Shown: one piece after another, positions 5,319 to 12,438 of the stretch | How the letters are laid out: each line of letters opens with the position of its first letter | How positions within the stretch are numbered: the first letter of the stretch is position 1 | From: an uncultured Bacilli bacterium | GTDB lineage: Bacteria; Bacillota_I; Bacilli_A; RF39; UBA660 | DNA: 12,793 bases | Assembly: GCA_934101275.1 (NCBI GenBank) | Contig: CAKOQM010000037.1 | Location: 1-12,793, forward strand | Reading direction: 5' to 3' | Translations under genes and position numbers: made by a program | The notes under the pieces: generated by a model | Database searches by the model: none | Seen by the model: the letters and a program-made list of their open reading frames with translations, nothing else | Told to the model about the DNA's origin: nothing

Positions 5319-6980
5319 ATGAAGAAGTCGTCATTTATTGAAGGTACGGTGATTGCAACTCTTGCTATTGTGATTACAAAAATATTGGGTATGCTTTATG
5401 TTATTCCTTTTTATGCAATCATAGGAGTTCAAGGAAGTGCCTTATATGCTTATGCTTATAATATATATGTCATCTTTTTGGATATTTCTTCGGCAGGATT
5501 ACCAGTAGCTATTAGTAAAATTATAAAAGAATATAACACCCTTGGAATGATGGATGCCAAAAGACGTGCTTATAAAGTGGCTCGCAAAATCATAAGCTTT
5601 ATTTCCGTTGCTGCTTTTATCGTACTATTTTTATTTGCAGGAAACTTAGCGTCATTAATATTAGGAGATTTACAGGGTGGAAATACGATAGAGGACGTTA
5701 CCTTTGTTATTCGCTGTGTATCTTTTGCTATTTTAGTTATCCCTTTTTTAAGTGTATCGAAAGGGTATTTACAAGGACATAACATTATCAATGTGTCAAG
5801 TATTAGTCAAGTTATTGAACAGGTTGTTCGGATTGCCGTTATCTTAGGTGGAAGTTATTTAGGTTTAAAAGTTTTAAATCTTTCTTTAACTACTTCAGTG
5901 GGTATTGCTGTTTTTGGTGCTTTTGCGGGTGGCATTGCCGCGATGATTTATATTTTTGTGAATATGCAAAAAAATAAGAAGGAACTGTCTTTTACAGATG
6001 TGAAAAAAAAGGATACTATTTCTAATAAAGAAATTTTAAAAAAGATAATTTCTTATGCGGTTCCTTTTATTATTATTGATGTAGCTGTATCATTATATAA
6101 CTTTATTGATATGGTTTTAATATCACGTACGATGGGATATCTTGGTTTTGATGCGGCAACTACGGAATTTGTTACTTCATCAGTAGCTACCTGGGCTAAT
6201 AAAATAAATGTTATTGTTAACTCTGTAGCTATGGGGTTGACGGTTAGTCTTATTCCTAATATTGTGGAAGCCTTTACCTTAAAAAATTGGCCTTTAGTTG
6301 AAAAAAGGCTTAATAAAGCGATTCAAATTATTCTTGTAACTTGTGTACCAATGGTTTTAGGAATTTCTTTTTTAGCTAAGCCTATTTGGAATATTTTTTA
6401 TGGAAGTAGCAACTTAGATCTGGGTAGTCTTGTTTTAGGTGTTAGTATTTTTGGTGCATTATTTTATAATATTTATATGATTACATCAATGACTTTGCAA
6501 AGTCTTAATAAATTCAAAGAAGTTTATTTAACAACCTTTTTAGGCTATATTACAAATGCCTTATTAGATGTTCCTCTTATGCTGTTATGTTATCATTTTG
6601 ATTTAGAACCTTTTATTGGCGCTTTAATTGCTACGATTTTAGGTTATTTACTTGCGTCTTTTGGAGCATTGATTGTTTTACGTAAACAACATGAAATTAA
6701 ATATCAAGAAAGTTATAAAATGTTTTTGAAAATTATCATTCCTTCTGTTATGATGATGCTTGTTGTTTTTATTGTTGCAAGAATTTGTCCTATTTCGTAT
6801 AATAGTAGAACGTCATGTATTTTTTATGTATTTTTAACTTCTATAAGTGGAGCTATTGTATATCTTTATTCCGCTTATAAGATGAAAATACTTGAAGATA
6901 TTTTTGGAAAAGAGTACTTAGAAAAAATAGTTCGAAAATTAACATTTAATAGATGGCCAAGAAAAAACACTAAAAATTAG
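5319..6980 (+). CDS. MOP-superfamily flippase (YtgP/SpoVB-type; lipid II or polysaccharide exporter)
   Basis: The protein has 553 aa with about 14 hydrophobic helices, as expected for the YtgP/SpoVB branch of polysaccharide transporters. YtgP is the MurJ-equivalent lipid II flippase of Bacillus; SpoVB is its sporulation paralogue for spore cortex. Family landmarks are the N-terminal FIEGTVIATLAIVITKILG, then ISSAGLPVAISKIIKEYN (57-73), and SKGYLQGHNIINVSSISQVIEQ (147-168). ATG 5319 is chosen because AGGTGG (5307-5312) lies 6 nt upstream, overlapping the cse60 stop; ATG 5295 would precede that site. Sequence alone does not separate YtgP from SpoVB. The cse60 partner leans towards SpoVB, while the class A PBP and gpsB nearby would suit either. 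The gene ends at a hairpin shared with the opposing gene. Confidence 0.85.
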   Translation: MKKSSFIEGTVIATLAIVITKILGMLYVIPFYAIIGVQGSALYAYAYNIYVIFLDISSAGLPVAISKIIKEYNTLGMMDAKRRAYKVARKIISFISVAAFIVLFLFAGNLASLILGDLQGGNTIEDVTFVIRCVSFAILVIPFLSVSKGYLQGHNIINVSSISQVIEQVVRIAVILGGSYLGLKVLNLSLTTSVGIAVFGAFAGGIAAMIYIFVNMQKNKKELSFTDVKKKDTISNKEILKKIISYAVPFIIIDVAVSLYNFIDMVLISRTMGYLGFDAATTEFVTSSVATWANKINVIVNSVAMGLTVSLIPNIVEAFTLKNWPLVEKRLNKAIQIILVTCVPMVLGISFLAKPIWNIFYGSSNLDLGSLVLGVSIFGALFYNIYMITSMTLQSLNKFKEVYLTTFLGYITNALLDVPLMLLCYHFDLEPFIGALIATILGYLLASFGALIVLRKQHEIKYQESYKMFLKIIIPSVMMMLVVFIVARICPISYNSRTSCIFYVFLTSISGAIVYLYSAYKMKILEDIFGKEYLEKIVRKLTFNRWPRKNTKN

Positions 6981-6984
6981 TGTT
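6962..6984 (-). terminator. Terminator of the coiled-coil gene, shared hairpin
   Basis: AACACTAA (6966-6973), loop AAA, TTAGTGTT (6977-6984) form a perfect 8-bp stem. Read on the minus strand it is followed by six T (6967-6962), a proper terminator for the minus gene. On the plus strand there is no T-run, so it would stop the flippase transcript poorly. Both convergent stop codons (TAG 6978-6980 and TAA 6985-6983) lie in or at the edge of the same arm. Confidence 0.75.
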
Positions 6985-7294
6985 AAACAATATACATGTT
7001 ATTATCTGTTTCATAATCCTTTGTGTAGTAAGTATTGCCTTCTAATTTGCTAATCCTTGCATCTAAACGATTGATGTTTCTTTCTAACTTTGCAAGTCTA
7101 CTTTCAATTTCACTCATAGACATATTATTTTGATTTTGAAAGTTTGGAAGAGTAACCGGCATATTTTGTGCTTGATAAAAGTTACTGCTTGCCATATTCA
7201 TAGTAGGAGTAGGGTACATTGGATTTGGCATATTGGCTGTCGAACTCATATTAAAGTTAGAGCTTTCAAAAAAGGAATTTCTATCTTTTCTCAC
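6983..7294 (-). CDS. Met/Asn-rich coiled-coil protein, possible spore-coat type
   Basis: The protein has 103 aa. Residues 10-60 are low complexity, rich in Met, Asn, Pro, Ser and Gln (for example NMPNPMYPTPTMNM). Residues 60-86 form a short coiled coil with flawless 4-3 heptad spacing of I63, L67, L70, I74, L77, I81 and L84. A polar Tyr/Asp tail follows. There is no signal peptide or membrane helix. Low-complexity Met/Asn/Tyr proteins with short coiled coils are common among spore coat and exosporium proteins, but I cannot assign a family. The start is GTG (7294-7292), strongly supported by AAAGGAGGA (7309-7301) 6-7 nt upstream. The gene is monocistronic, divergent from trmB with overlapping promoters, and has a sigma-K-like sequence upstream. 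Confidence 0.7.
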   Translation of the reverse strand: MRKDRNSFFESSNFNMSSTANMPNPMYPTPTMNMASSNFYQAQNMPVTLPNFQNQNNMSMSEIESRLAKLERNINRLDARISKLEGNTYYTKDYETDNNMYIV

Positions 7295-7308
7295 TTAGTT
7301 TCCTCCTT

Positions 7309-7314
7309 TATAAT
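7309..7314 (+). promoter_or_regulatory. Putative -10 of the trmB promoter
   Basis: A perfect TATAAT (7309-7314), with a start expected near 7321. The region 17 bases upstream (TTTTCT, 7286-7291) matches the -35 poorly. It lies against the -10 of the opposite promoter (7321-7316). Confidence 0.45.
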
Positions 7315-7345
7315 TAATATATGAATCTTTAGAAAGAAGTGTGAA
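7315..7345 (-). promoter_or_regulatory. Promoter of the coiled-coil gene, SigA or sigma-K-like
   Basis: Two overlapping readings exist on the minus strand. SigA type: TTCACA (7345-7340), an 18-bp spacer and TATATT (7321-7316). Sigma-K type: CATATATTA (7323-7315), matching CATANNNTA, with AC at 7342-7341 and 17 bases between. Both place the start just before AAAGGAGG. The sequence alone does not choose between them. Confidence 0.5.
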
Positions 7346-7349
7346 ATTT

Positions 7350-7976
7350 ATGCGTTTACGAAATGTAAAAAATGCTCGTGAAAAATTAGAGGCTAGTTCT
7401 TTTTTTATAAAAGATCCAGAAAAAATGAAGGGTAGTTGGACTAAAGACCAAACGATTCATTTAGAAATTGGTACCGGAAAAGGAGACTTTTTAATCGGTA
7501 TGGCTAAAAGTTATCCTGATATTCTTTTTGTTGGCGTTGAAAAATATGAAAGTGTTTTAGTAAGGGCGGTCGAAAAGACAGAAGATTTAGAATTAAATAA
7601 TCTTAAATTTATATGTTATGATGCGACCAAGATAAACGATATTTTTGATCACGAAATTGATACGCTTTATTTGAATTTTTCAGATCCATGGCCTAAAACA
7701 AGACACCATAAAAGGAGACTTACAAGTCCTGCGTTTTTAGAAAATTATGATAAAATTTTTAAAAATTGTCCTCATATTGTTCAAAAAACAGATAATATTG
7801 GCCTATTTGCCTACAGTCTAGAATGTTTAAGTAAACATGGTTATACTTTGGAACATGTTAGTTTAGATTTAGCTAAAGAAAATATATTTAATATTAAAAC
7901 AGAATACGAAGAAAAATTTAGTCAACTTGGTTACAAAATTAATTATGTTGACGCGATTAAAAAAAATTCGAAATAA
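7350..7976 (+). CDS. trmB: tRNA (guanine-N7-)-methyltransferase
   Basis: The protein has 208 aa, the usual length for bacterial TrmB, which places N7-methylguanosine at position 46 in the variable loop of tRNAs using S-adenosylmethionine. The SAM-binding motif is LEIGTGKGDF (38-47), followed by FVGVEKYESV (60-69). The family signature is FSDPWPKTRHHKRRL (110-124), with the catalytic-region Asp112, and TEYEEKF (184-190) is the conserved tRNA/SAM-contact motif near the C-terminus. ATG 7350 is preferred because family members start MRLRN. An in-frame GTG at 7341 would add three residues and has a similar weak site (AGAAAGAAG, 7331-7339), so the start is not certain. The gene appears monocistronic. 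Confidence 0.95.
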   Translation: MRLRNVKNAREKLEASSFFIKDPEKMKGSWTKDQTIHLEIGTGKGDFLIGMAKSYPDILFVGVEKYESVLVRAVEKTEDLELNNLKFICYDATKINDIFDHEIDTLYLNFSDPWPKTRHHKRRLTSPAFLENYDKIFKNCPHIVQKTDNIGLFAYSLECLSKHGYTLEHVSLDLAKENIFNIKTEYEEKFSQLGYKINYVDAIKKNSK

Positions 7977-7980
7977 TAAA

Positions 7981-8005
7981 AAAGAGCCTTGTTGAAGGGC
8001 TCTTT
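7981..8005. terminator. Bidirectional terminator between trmB and the PBP gene
   Basis: AAAGAGCC (7981-7988) pairs with GGCTCTTT (7998-8005), extendable by two pairs including one G-T. On the minus strand it is followed by an A-tract complement giving TTTTTTATT, a strong terminator for the PBP operon. On the plus strand TTTATT then a later T-run gives weaker termination of trmB. The arm includes part of the PBP stop codon (8006-8004). Confidence 0.8.
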
Positions 8006-10847
8006 ATTCATTTTTACATTCATTAGCAACATTGATAATACCATTTACTTTTATGGTTTCACCTTCATAAGTGATCGTGTAAGTGATCGCTTTTTCACCT
8101 AAAGATGAAGTATCCACGCTACTTGATACAATTGTGGCATCTTTTGTAACGTCTTCACCATCAAGAGTTACTTTAACCCCATTTTTAGCATTAACGGTTC
8201 CATTTAAAGAAACACATAATCGAATAGGTGTGGCTTTTAAAGTAGCTGGTACAGAACCAGAATCAACCGAAGCTTTCGCGTTAATACCACTGGATTCATT
8301 AGATTTAAAAATGCTATAAGAACTTTTAATGACAAATTCATAGGTTCCACTTGTACTAGCTGTATACGTATAAGAATTATTTTCTGTCCAGCCTAGGCTT
8401 GTTAGGTTCCCGTTTTTATCTTTTAAGTAAACTTGGTAACCAAATTTACCGATGTAAGAATTATTATAATTTTCATAAATACCCATATATTGATTTTCAA
8501 ATAAACTATAACTCCAACTGTAATTGGTTTTATAATTTTTGAAATACTTAGCAAATTCTTCTCTTACAGCACTTGTGTTCAAGGCTTGTGGTGTCGAAGC
8601 TTTATCCCAAGTAATCGTGATTTTATTACTGCTTACAGAGGCTTTAGCATTCGATGCATCACTTAATTTTGTAAATCTTGATGAAGTATCAGATGGTTCC
8701 GTTCCCTCTTTAAATAAAGCGGTATATTTCATATTGCTTGGTGTATATTCACTAGCTCTTTTCGTTGGTAACGTTTGAGCTTCTATGGTTACCGATTTAA
8801 CACTGTCTGGTTTTTCAAATTTTGTTGTATTCGTTAAAAGGTTATTGGCAAGATAAGCACTTATTTTTTGTCTTGCTGTCGTACCGGTACTTGATGTGAA
8901 GTAGTGATTACTATCCATCGCATCATATCCCATCCATAAAGAGAAGACATATTCGGTATTATAAGCATTTACCCAATGGTCTGGCGTTGTGTAAGATGGT
9001 ACGCCAATGGCACTTGCAGATGCTGAATCAACACTGGTTGTACCTGATTTTGAAGCAATACTGCCTCGTAAGTTAGAATTAACCGCACCGGCAACACCTT
9101 CGCTGGTGGCTTGTAATAATGCATCTGTTATCATGTAAGCTGTTTCTTCACTCATAGCTTTTTTCTTTTCATATTTGTATTCGGTAACTTCTTCGGTTTC
9201 TAAGTTTGTCACTGTTGTGAAAGAGTACGGTTCAATATAATAACCACCCCGCGCGAATGCAGCATAAGCTGCGGCATTTTCAAGTGTAGTAAGACCTGGG
9301 TCAAAACCACCGATAGAAGAAGATTCTAGAATACTTCCTTCGGGATTACTAGCGGTTGTAAAATTATCTTTCGTAATACCTAAGTTATTTAAAAACTTCT
9401 CAATATTTTTGACATCATTTTGATGGAAAGCCTCTAAGGCAGTGATATTACGAGAAGATGATAAGGCATTTTTCATTGTCATGATACCTTTATAACTCAT
9501 ATCCCAGTTATTAATATAAATACCTTGATTATAACCATATTTAAAGTCGATAAACATCTGTCCTGTGGAAGCATTGTTATATTCAATTAATGGTCCATAA
9601 TCGATAAGTGGTTTCGCGGTGGAACCAATTTGGCGACGATAGTATTGTTTTTTATTGCCACTACCATAGCTTGCTGCTCGGTTAGTACCGCTTGCCACAT
9701 AATTTCTTCCGGCACCAAGTCCTTTAATAGAACCATCACTAACAGAAAGAATGGATAAGCCCATTTGAACTTGATCATCTTTAAAAGATCCTGCCACACT
9801 GCCATTTTGAATACCATTAATCATGTCCTGAACACTCTTGTTAAAGGTTGTTTTAATTTTGTAACTTCCTTTATAAATATCAATACCTAAACGGTCTTTA
9901 ACCTCACTTGTGACATAATCAATTAAGGCTTGATAAGGATTAGAAGAAGCGGCATTATTTTGTTCTTTAACAAGATTTTTTACATGCATGCTTTGGGCAT
10001 CTAACATTTCTGTTTCGGTAATATAACCATGACGATACATCAAACTTAAAACGACATTTTTACGCTCATTTGAGTCTTCGGGATTTAAATAAGGGTTGTA
10101 TGCGACAGGGCTATTATACATACCGACAATCATGGCGGCTTCAGGTAAAGATAAATCAGAAACTGATTTACCAAAGAAGTATTGACTCGCTTGTTCTACG
10201 CCTTCAATAGAAGCGTAGTTAGAGCCACCACTTGCAAACCAACCTGTATTTAAGTACATCTCTAAAATTTGCTCTTTGGTAAAATTCTTTTCAATTTTAA
10301 AGACAGCCATATAAATATCGGTAAACTTACGAATGATACCTTCAATACCACTGTCAACTGAACTTTTTGTCACGTAGTTTTTAGCAAGCTGCATAGTAAT
10401 AGTAGAAGCCCCACCTGCGCCAGATTGGCCCATTACTTGGCCCATGCTGGCTTTTAAAAATCTCGCCGCATCAAAACCACTATGTTGGAAAAATCTTGAA
10501 TCTTCGGTGGCTACGAGGGCATCCACTAAAACCTGAGGATAATCCTCATAATTTTTAATAACGCGGTTTTCACTACCAATACGTGTGATTTCTTCATCAT
10601 TATCCCAGGTAATTACAGAAGCTTCTTTAAAGTATAAATTTTCTTGGGTAAATTCTGGTGCTGTAAAAATAATATAAAGTCCAAAAGAAATCACAACCGT
10701 CGCGATTAAAATACCTATACTTATAAGTATAACAAGTAAGGTATTACCTAATTTCTTTTTCTTTTTTCTTTTCTTTGGTTCTTTTTTTAAACTATCTTTC
10801 ATTTTCGAAACACTTTTAAGTTTTAATTTCTTCTTTGTTTGAGCCAT
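8004..10847 (-). CDS. ponA: Class A penicillin-binding protein (bifunctional transglycosylase/transpeptidase, PBP1-type)
   Basis: The protein has 947 aa. A very basic cytoplasmic tail (1-33) precedes one membrane anchor (about 34-62). The GT51 glycosyltransferase domain (about 75-270) carries catalytic E115 in ATEDSRFFQHSGFD, GGASTITMQLAKN (145-157) and KEQILEMYLN (191-200). The transpeptidase domain (about 330-670) carries the acylated S409 in GSTAKP, S465-R-N467 and K600-S-G-T, a KSG form of the KTG box. It polymerises and cross-links peptidoglycan outside the membrane. The C-terminal extension of about 260 aa contains a fibronectin-like stretch (735-860) and an Ig/DUF5011-like domain (870-940). 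ATG 10847 overlaps the recU stop as TAATG, with AAAGGAG inside the end of recU. In-frame GTG 10856 lies only one base after that site, so it is unlikely. Confidence 0.93.
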   Translation of the reverse strand: MAQTKKKLKLKSVSKMKDSLKKEPKKRKKKKKLGNTLLVILISIGILIATVVISFGLYIIFTAPEFTQENLYFKEASVITWDNDEEITRIGSENRVIKNYEDYPQVLVDALVATEDSRFFQHSGFDAARFLKASMGQVMGQSGAGGASTITMQLAKNYVTKSSVDSGIEGIIRKFTDIYMAVFKIEKNFTKEQILEMYLNTGWFASGGSNYASIEGVEQASQYFFGKSVSDLSLPEAAMIVGMYNSPVAYNPYLNPEDSNERKNVVLSLMYRHGYITETEMLDAQSMHVKNLVKEQNNAASSNPYQALIDYVTSEVKDRLGIDIYKGSYKIKTTFNKSVQDMINGIQNGSVAGSFKDDQVQMGLSILSVSDGSIKGLGAGRNYVASGTNRAASYGSGNKKQYYRRQIGSTAKPLIDYGPLIEYNNASTGQMFIDFKYGYNQGIYINNWDMSYKGIMTMKNALSSSRNITALEAFHQNDVKNIEKFLNNLGITKDNFTTASNPEGSILESSSIGGFDPGLTTLENAAAYAAFARGGYYIEPYSFTTVTNLETEEVTEYKYEKKKAMSEETAYMITDALLQATSEGVAGAVNSNLRGSIASKSGTTSVDSASASAIGVPSYTTPDHWVNAYNTEYVFSLWMGYDAMDSNHYFTSSTGTTARQKISAYLANNLLTNTTKFEKPDSVKSVTIEAQTLPTKRASEYTPSNMKYTALFKEGTEPSDTSSRFTKLSDASNAKASVSSNKITITWDKASTPQALNTSAVREEFAKYFKNYKTNYSWSYSLFENQYMGIYENYNNSYIGKFGYQVYLKDKNGNLTSLGWTENNSYTYTASTSGTYEFVIKSSYSIFKSNESSGINAKASVDSGSVPATLKATPIRLCVSLNGTVNAKNGVKVTLDGEDVTKDATIVSSSVDTSSLGEKAITYTITYEGETIKVNGIINVANECKNE

Positions 10848-11416
10848 TAAAAACACTCTCCTTTTATATATATTTTATCAACAATGTTTAAATAATCTAA
10901 AGGTGGCCATAAACCTTCTTTAATTATTTTACCATATTTTTCTAAATATGAATATGGAATACTTTTTCTTTCAAAAGTGTTTAAAAAAGATACTAAATCT
11001 TCTCCTTTTAAAAGGAATATTTTTTCATTCATTTTAATAATTACAAAACAAATTCCTTGATGCTTAAGAACTCTTTTTAAATAAGTTAGCTGATGTTCAT
11101 GAAAATTTGCTAGAGGAAATGCCGTTTTATTTTGCGTTTCTTTCGCTTCAAATTCAATGTATTTTCCTTTATAGACACCATTATAATCTAGTGTGGAAGG
11201 GGCTTTAAAAAAGCCATCTTTAATGACTCTTCCTTTTTCTGTATAAATAGCTTTACTAATACCAATTGGCGTTGGCTTTTTACTTATTAAAGCGATATCT
11301 TTTTCGTTGTAATAGTCATTTGACTCATTAATAAGAGCTTCTAAATTCATTCCACGGTTGGCATAGTTTACCGGTTTAGAGGGTATATTTTTTTTTATAT
11401 TTCCTGGATAATTCAT
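10847..11416 (-). CDS. recU: Holliday junction resolvase RecU
   Basis: The protein has 189 aa, slightly shorter than Bacillus RecU (about 206). Family motifs are clear: YANRGMNLEALINESNDYY (18-36), KAPSTLDYNGVYKGKYIEFEAKET (71-94) with the nuclease residues D77, E90 and K92, and AFPLANFHEHQ (99-109). The D77 to E90 spacing of 13 equals that of the Bacillus active site. RecU cuts four-way junctions in recombination repair and chromosome segregation. AAAGGAG (11430-11424) lies 7 nt from ATG 11416. It overlaps the PBP gene by one base, the conserved recU-ponA operon of Firmicutes. The first 10-12 residues (NYPGNIKKNIPSK) match the usual flexible N-terminus. Confidence 0.95.
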   Translation of the reverse strand: MNYPGNIKKNIPSKPVNYANRGMNLEALINESNDYYNEKDIALISKKPTPIGISKAIYTEKGRVIKDGFFKAPSTLDYNGVYKGKYIEFEAKETQNKTAFPLANFHEHQLTYLKRVLKHQGICFVIIKMNEKIFLLKGEDLVSFLNTFERKSIPYSYLEKYGKIIKEGLWPPLDYLNIVDKIYIKGECF

Positions 11417-11439
11417 CTAAGTTCTCCTTTACTTAAAGT

Positions 11440-11469
11440 ATTATACACTTAAAAAAAAATATTTGACAA
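11440..11469 (-). promoter_or_regulatory. SigA-type promoter of the recU-ponA operon
   Basis: On the minus strand, TTGTCA (11469-11464), an 18-bp spacer and a perfect TATAAT (11445-11440). Its -35 lies on the same bases as the -35 of the divergent promoter. Confidence 0.7.
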
Positions 11470-11490
11470 GTCCTGTCGAAAGGGTAGAAT
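11463..11490 (+). promoter_or_regulatory. SigA-type promoter of the 11537 operon
   Basis: A perfect TTGACA (11463-11468), a 16-bp spacer and TAGAAT (11485-11490). Transcription would start near 11497 and read the 41-aa peptide and the DAGK-like gene. Confidence 0.65.
11465..11477. promoter_or_regulatory. Possible operator between divergent promoters
   Basis: GACAAGTCCTGTC is a 13-bp near-palindrome centred on 11471 with one mismatched pair. It overlaps both -35 boxes, where a bound protein could affect both directions. It does not match the Gram-positive LexA box, and no regulator is identified. Confidence 0.3.
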
Positions 11491-11536
11491 AAAAAAGATA
11501 TTTATCGTACAATTTTATTAGAAAAGGATGATTTTA

Positions 11537-11662
11537 ATGATAAACTTGACATGTGTTTTTAATCGTTTAATTAAGAAAATAGATGATGTTGATTTAGAAG
11601 TGGCAAAATTAGCCTTACAAGATTCCTTTTTTAATTGTAATTTAAAAGATAAAAGGAAGTGA
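11537..11662 (+). CDS. Small 41-aa protein, unknown function
   Basis: The gene encodes a 41-aa protein (start MINLTCVFNRLIKKIDDVDL), mixed charge, with no membrane helix or recognised motif, probably one or two helices. ATG 11537 has AAAAGGA (11522-11528) about 8 nt upstream; an in-frame ATG at 11528 overlaps that site and is rejected. The gene has a good promoter upstream and ends four bases before the next gene's ATG, with that gene's ribosome binding site inside its last codons. This suggests a translated, coupled upstream gene or a regulatory leader peptide. In Bacillus the recU-gpsB interval also holds several small ypp genes, but I see no specific match to any of them. Confidence 0.6.
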   Translation: MINLTCVFNRLIKKIDDVDLEVAKLALQDSFFNCNLKDKRK

Positions 11663-11666
11663 AGGT

Positions 11667-12425
11667 ATGCTTAAGTATACGGTTATTATTGATAAAACTT
11701 TGTATCATCCTGAACTTGTTGAATATTGCAGGATATTTTATTTTTTAAAAAATTATAAATGTGATGATTTTGCCGTATGTGTAAATGAAATGGTCGCTAA
11801 TTTTTTGAAAAAACAAAGTTATTTAGCAAGTGATTTTATTCTTGTTTTAGGAAGTCAAACTTTTCTTGATGAGGTTATTAAAAATATTTCTTTTAATATC
11901 CGTCTTGTTTATGTTCCCTTAAAGACAGATAAAGAAAACTATGTTAAAAATTTAAGCTCAAAAATTAATGAAAAAATAAAGACACCTCCTCAAGAAATTA
12001 AAGTTTATTCCTGTAATGAAAAGGACAAGGGTATTTCAAAATTAACAGGCGGATTCATTCCTTCTAATGTTAAAGAAAATTGGACCGATAATTTAAAAAA
12101 ATATTCTAAAAAAGAGCCTTGTTTAATGCGTATTTATACAGAAGATAAAATTATTGTTGGGAAATATCTTGGTTTTGTTTGGCAAAATGATTATTTAGAT
12201 AATTTATATATGGGAAAGAGCAAATTATTTTTATTGAAAAAGGAACTTACTTTGCAAAAACTTCAAGAAATGCAAAAATACTTAAAAAAAGAAAGAAATT
12301 GGCGTTCACTTTCTATGGTGGAATGCTATGAAAATGAAAAATTTTTGATTGAAACAAATTTGGCTGAAAATTCTCTTAATAAAATAGAACTTTCACCTTG
12401 TCAAAAATTAATGCTAAGCAAGTAG
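11667..12425 (+). CDS. Uncharacterised protein with degenerate DAGK-like N-terminal domain
   Basis: The protein has 252 aa and is soluble. Residues 55-96 read like a diacylglycerol-kinase/NAD-kinase-type catalytic core. SDFILVLGSQTFLDEVIKNI sits where such enzymes have xDxVVxxGGDGTxNEVxNG, and LVYVPLKTDKENYVKNL sits where they have LGxIPxGTxNDFARSL. The position (about residue 62) and the spacing between the motifs fit too. The nucleotide-binding GGDGT has become GSQTF, so catalysis is unlikely; this is inference from pattern. The second half (about 130-252) matches nothing I recognise; it is basic and helical around 190-215 (FLLKKELTLQKLQEMQKYLK). AAAGGAAGTG (11652-11661) serves as ribosome binding site. 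The gene lies between recU-ponA and gpsB, so a cell-envelope or division link is possible but not shown. Confidence 0.7.
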   Translation: MLKYTVIIDKTLYHPELVEYCRIFYFLKNYKCDDFAVCVNEMVANFLKKQSYLASDFILVLGSQTFLDEVIKNISFNIRLVYVPLKTDKENYVKNLSSKINEKIKTPPQEIKVYSCNEKDKGISKLTGGFIPSNVKENWTDNLKKYSKKEPCLMRIYTEDKIIVGKYLGFVWQNDYLDNLYMGKSKLFLLKKELTLQKLQEMQKYLKKERNWRSLSMVECYENEKFLIETNLAENSLNKIELSPCQKLMLSK

Positions 12426-12438
12426 TATTACCTATATA

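Noticed and set aside
5319..6980. Calling the flippase a MATE drug exporter or assigning murJ outright
   Set aside because: The motifs fit the polysaccharide/lipid II branch (YtgP/SpoVB) better than MATE, but the two sporulation/vegetative paralogues cannot be told apart by eye.
9587..9817. Alternative frame within the PBP gene
   Set aside because: It lies across the region encoding the transpeptidase S409-TAK motif, which is intact in the main frame; there is no start signal and no sign of frameshift.
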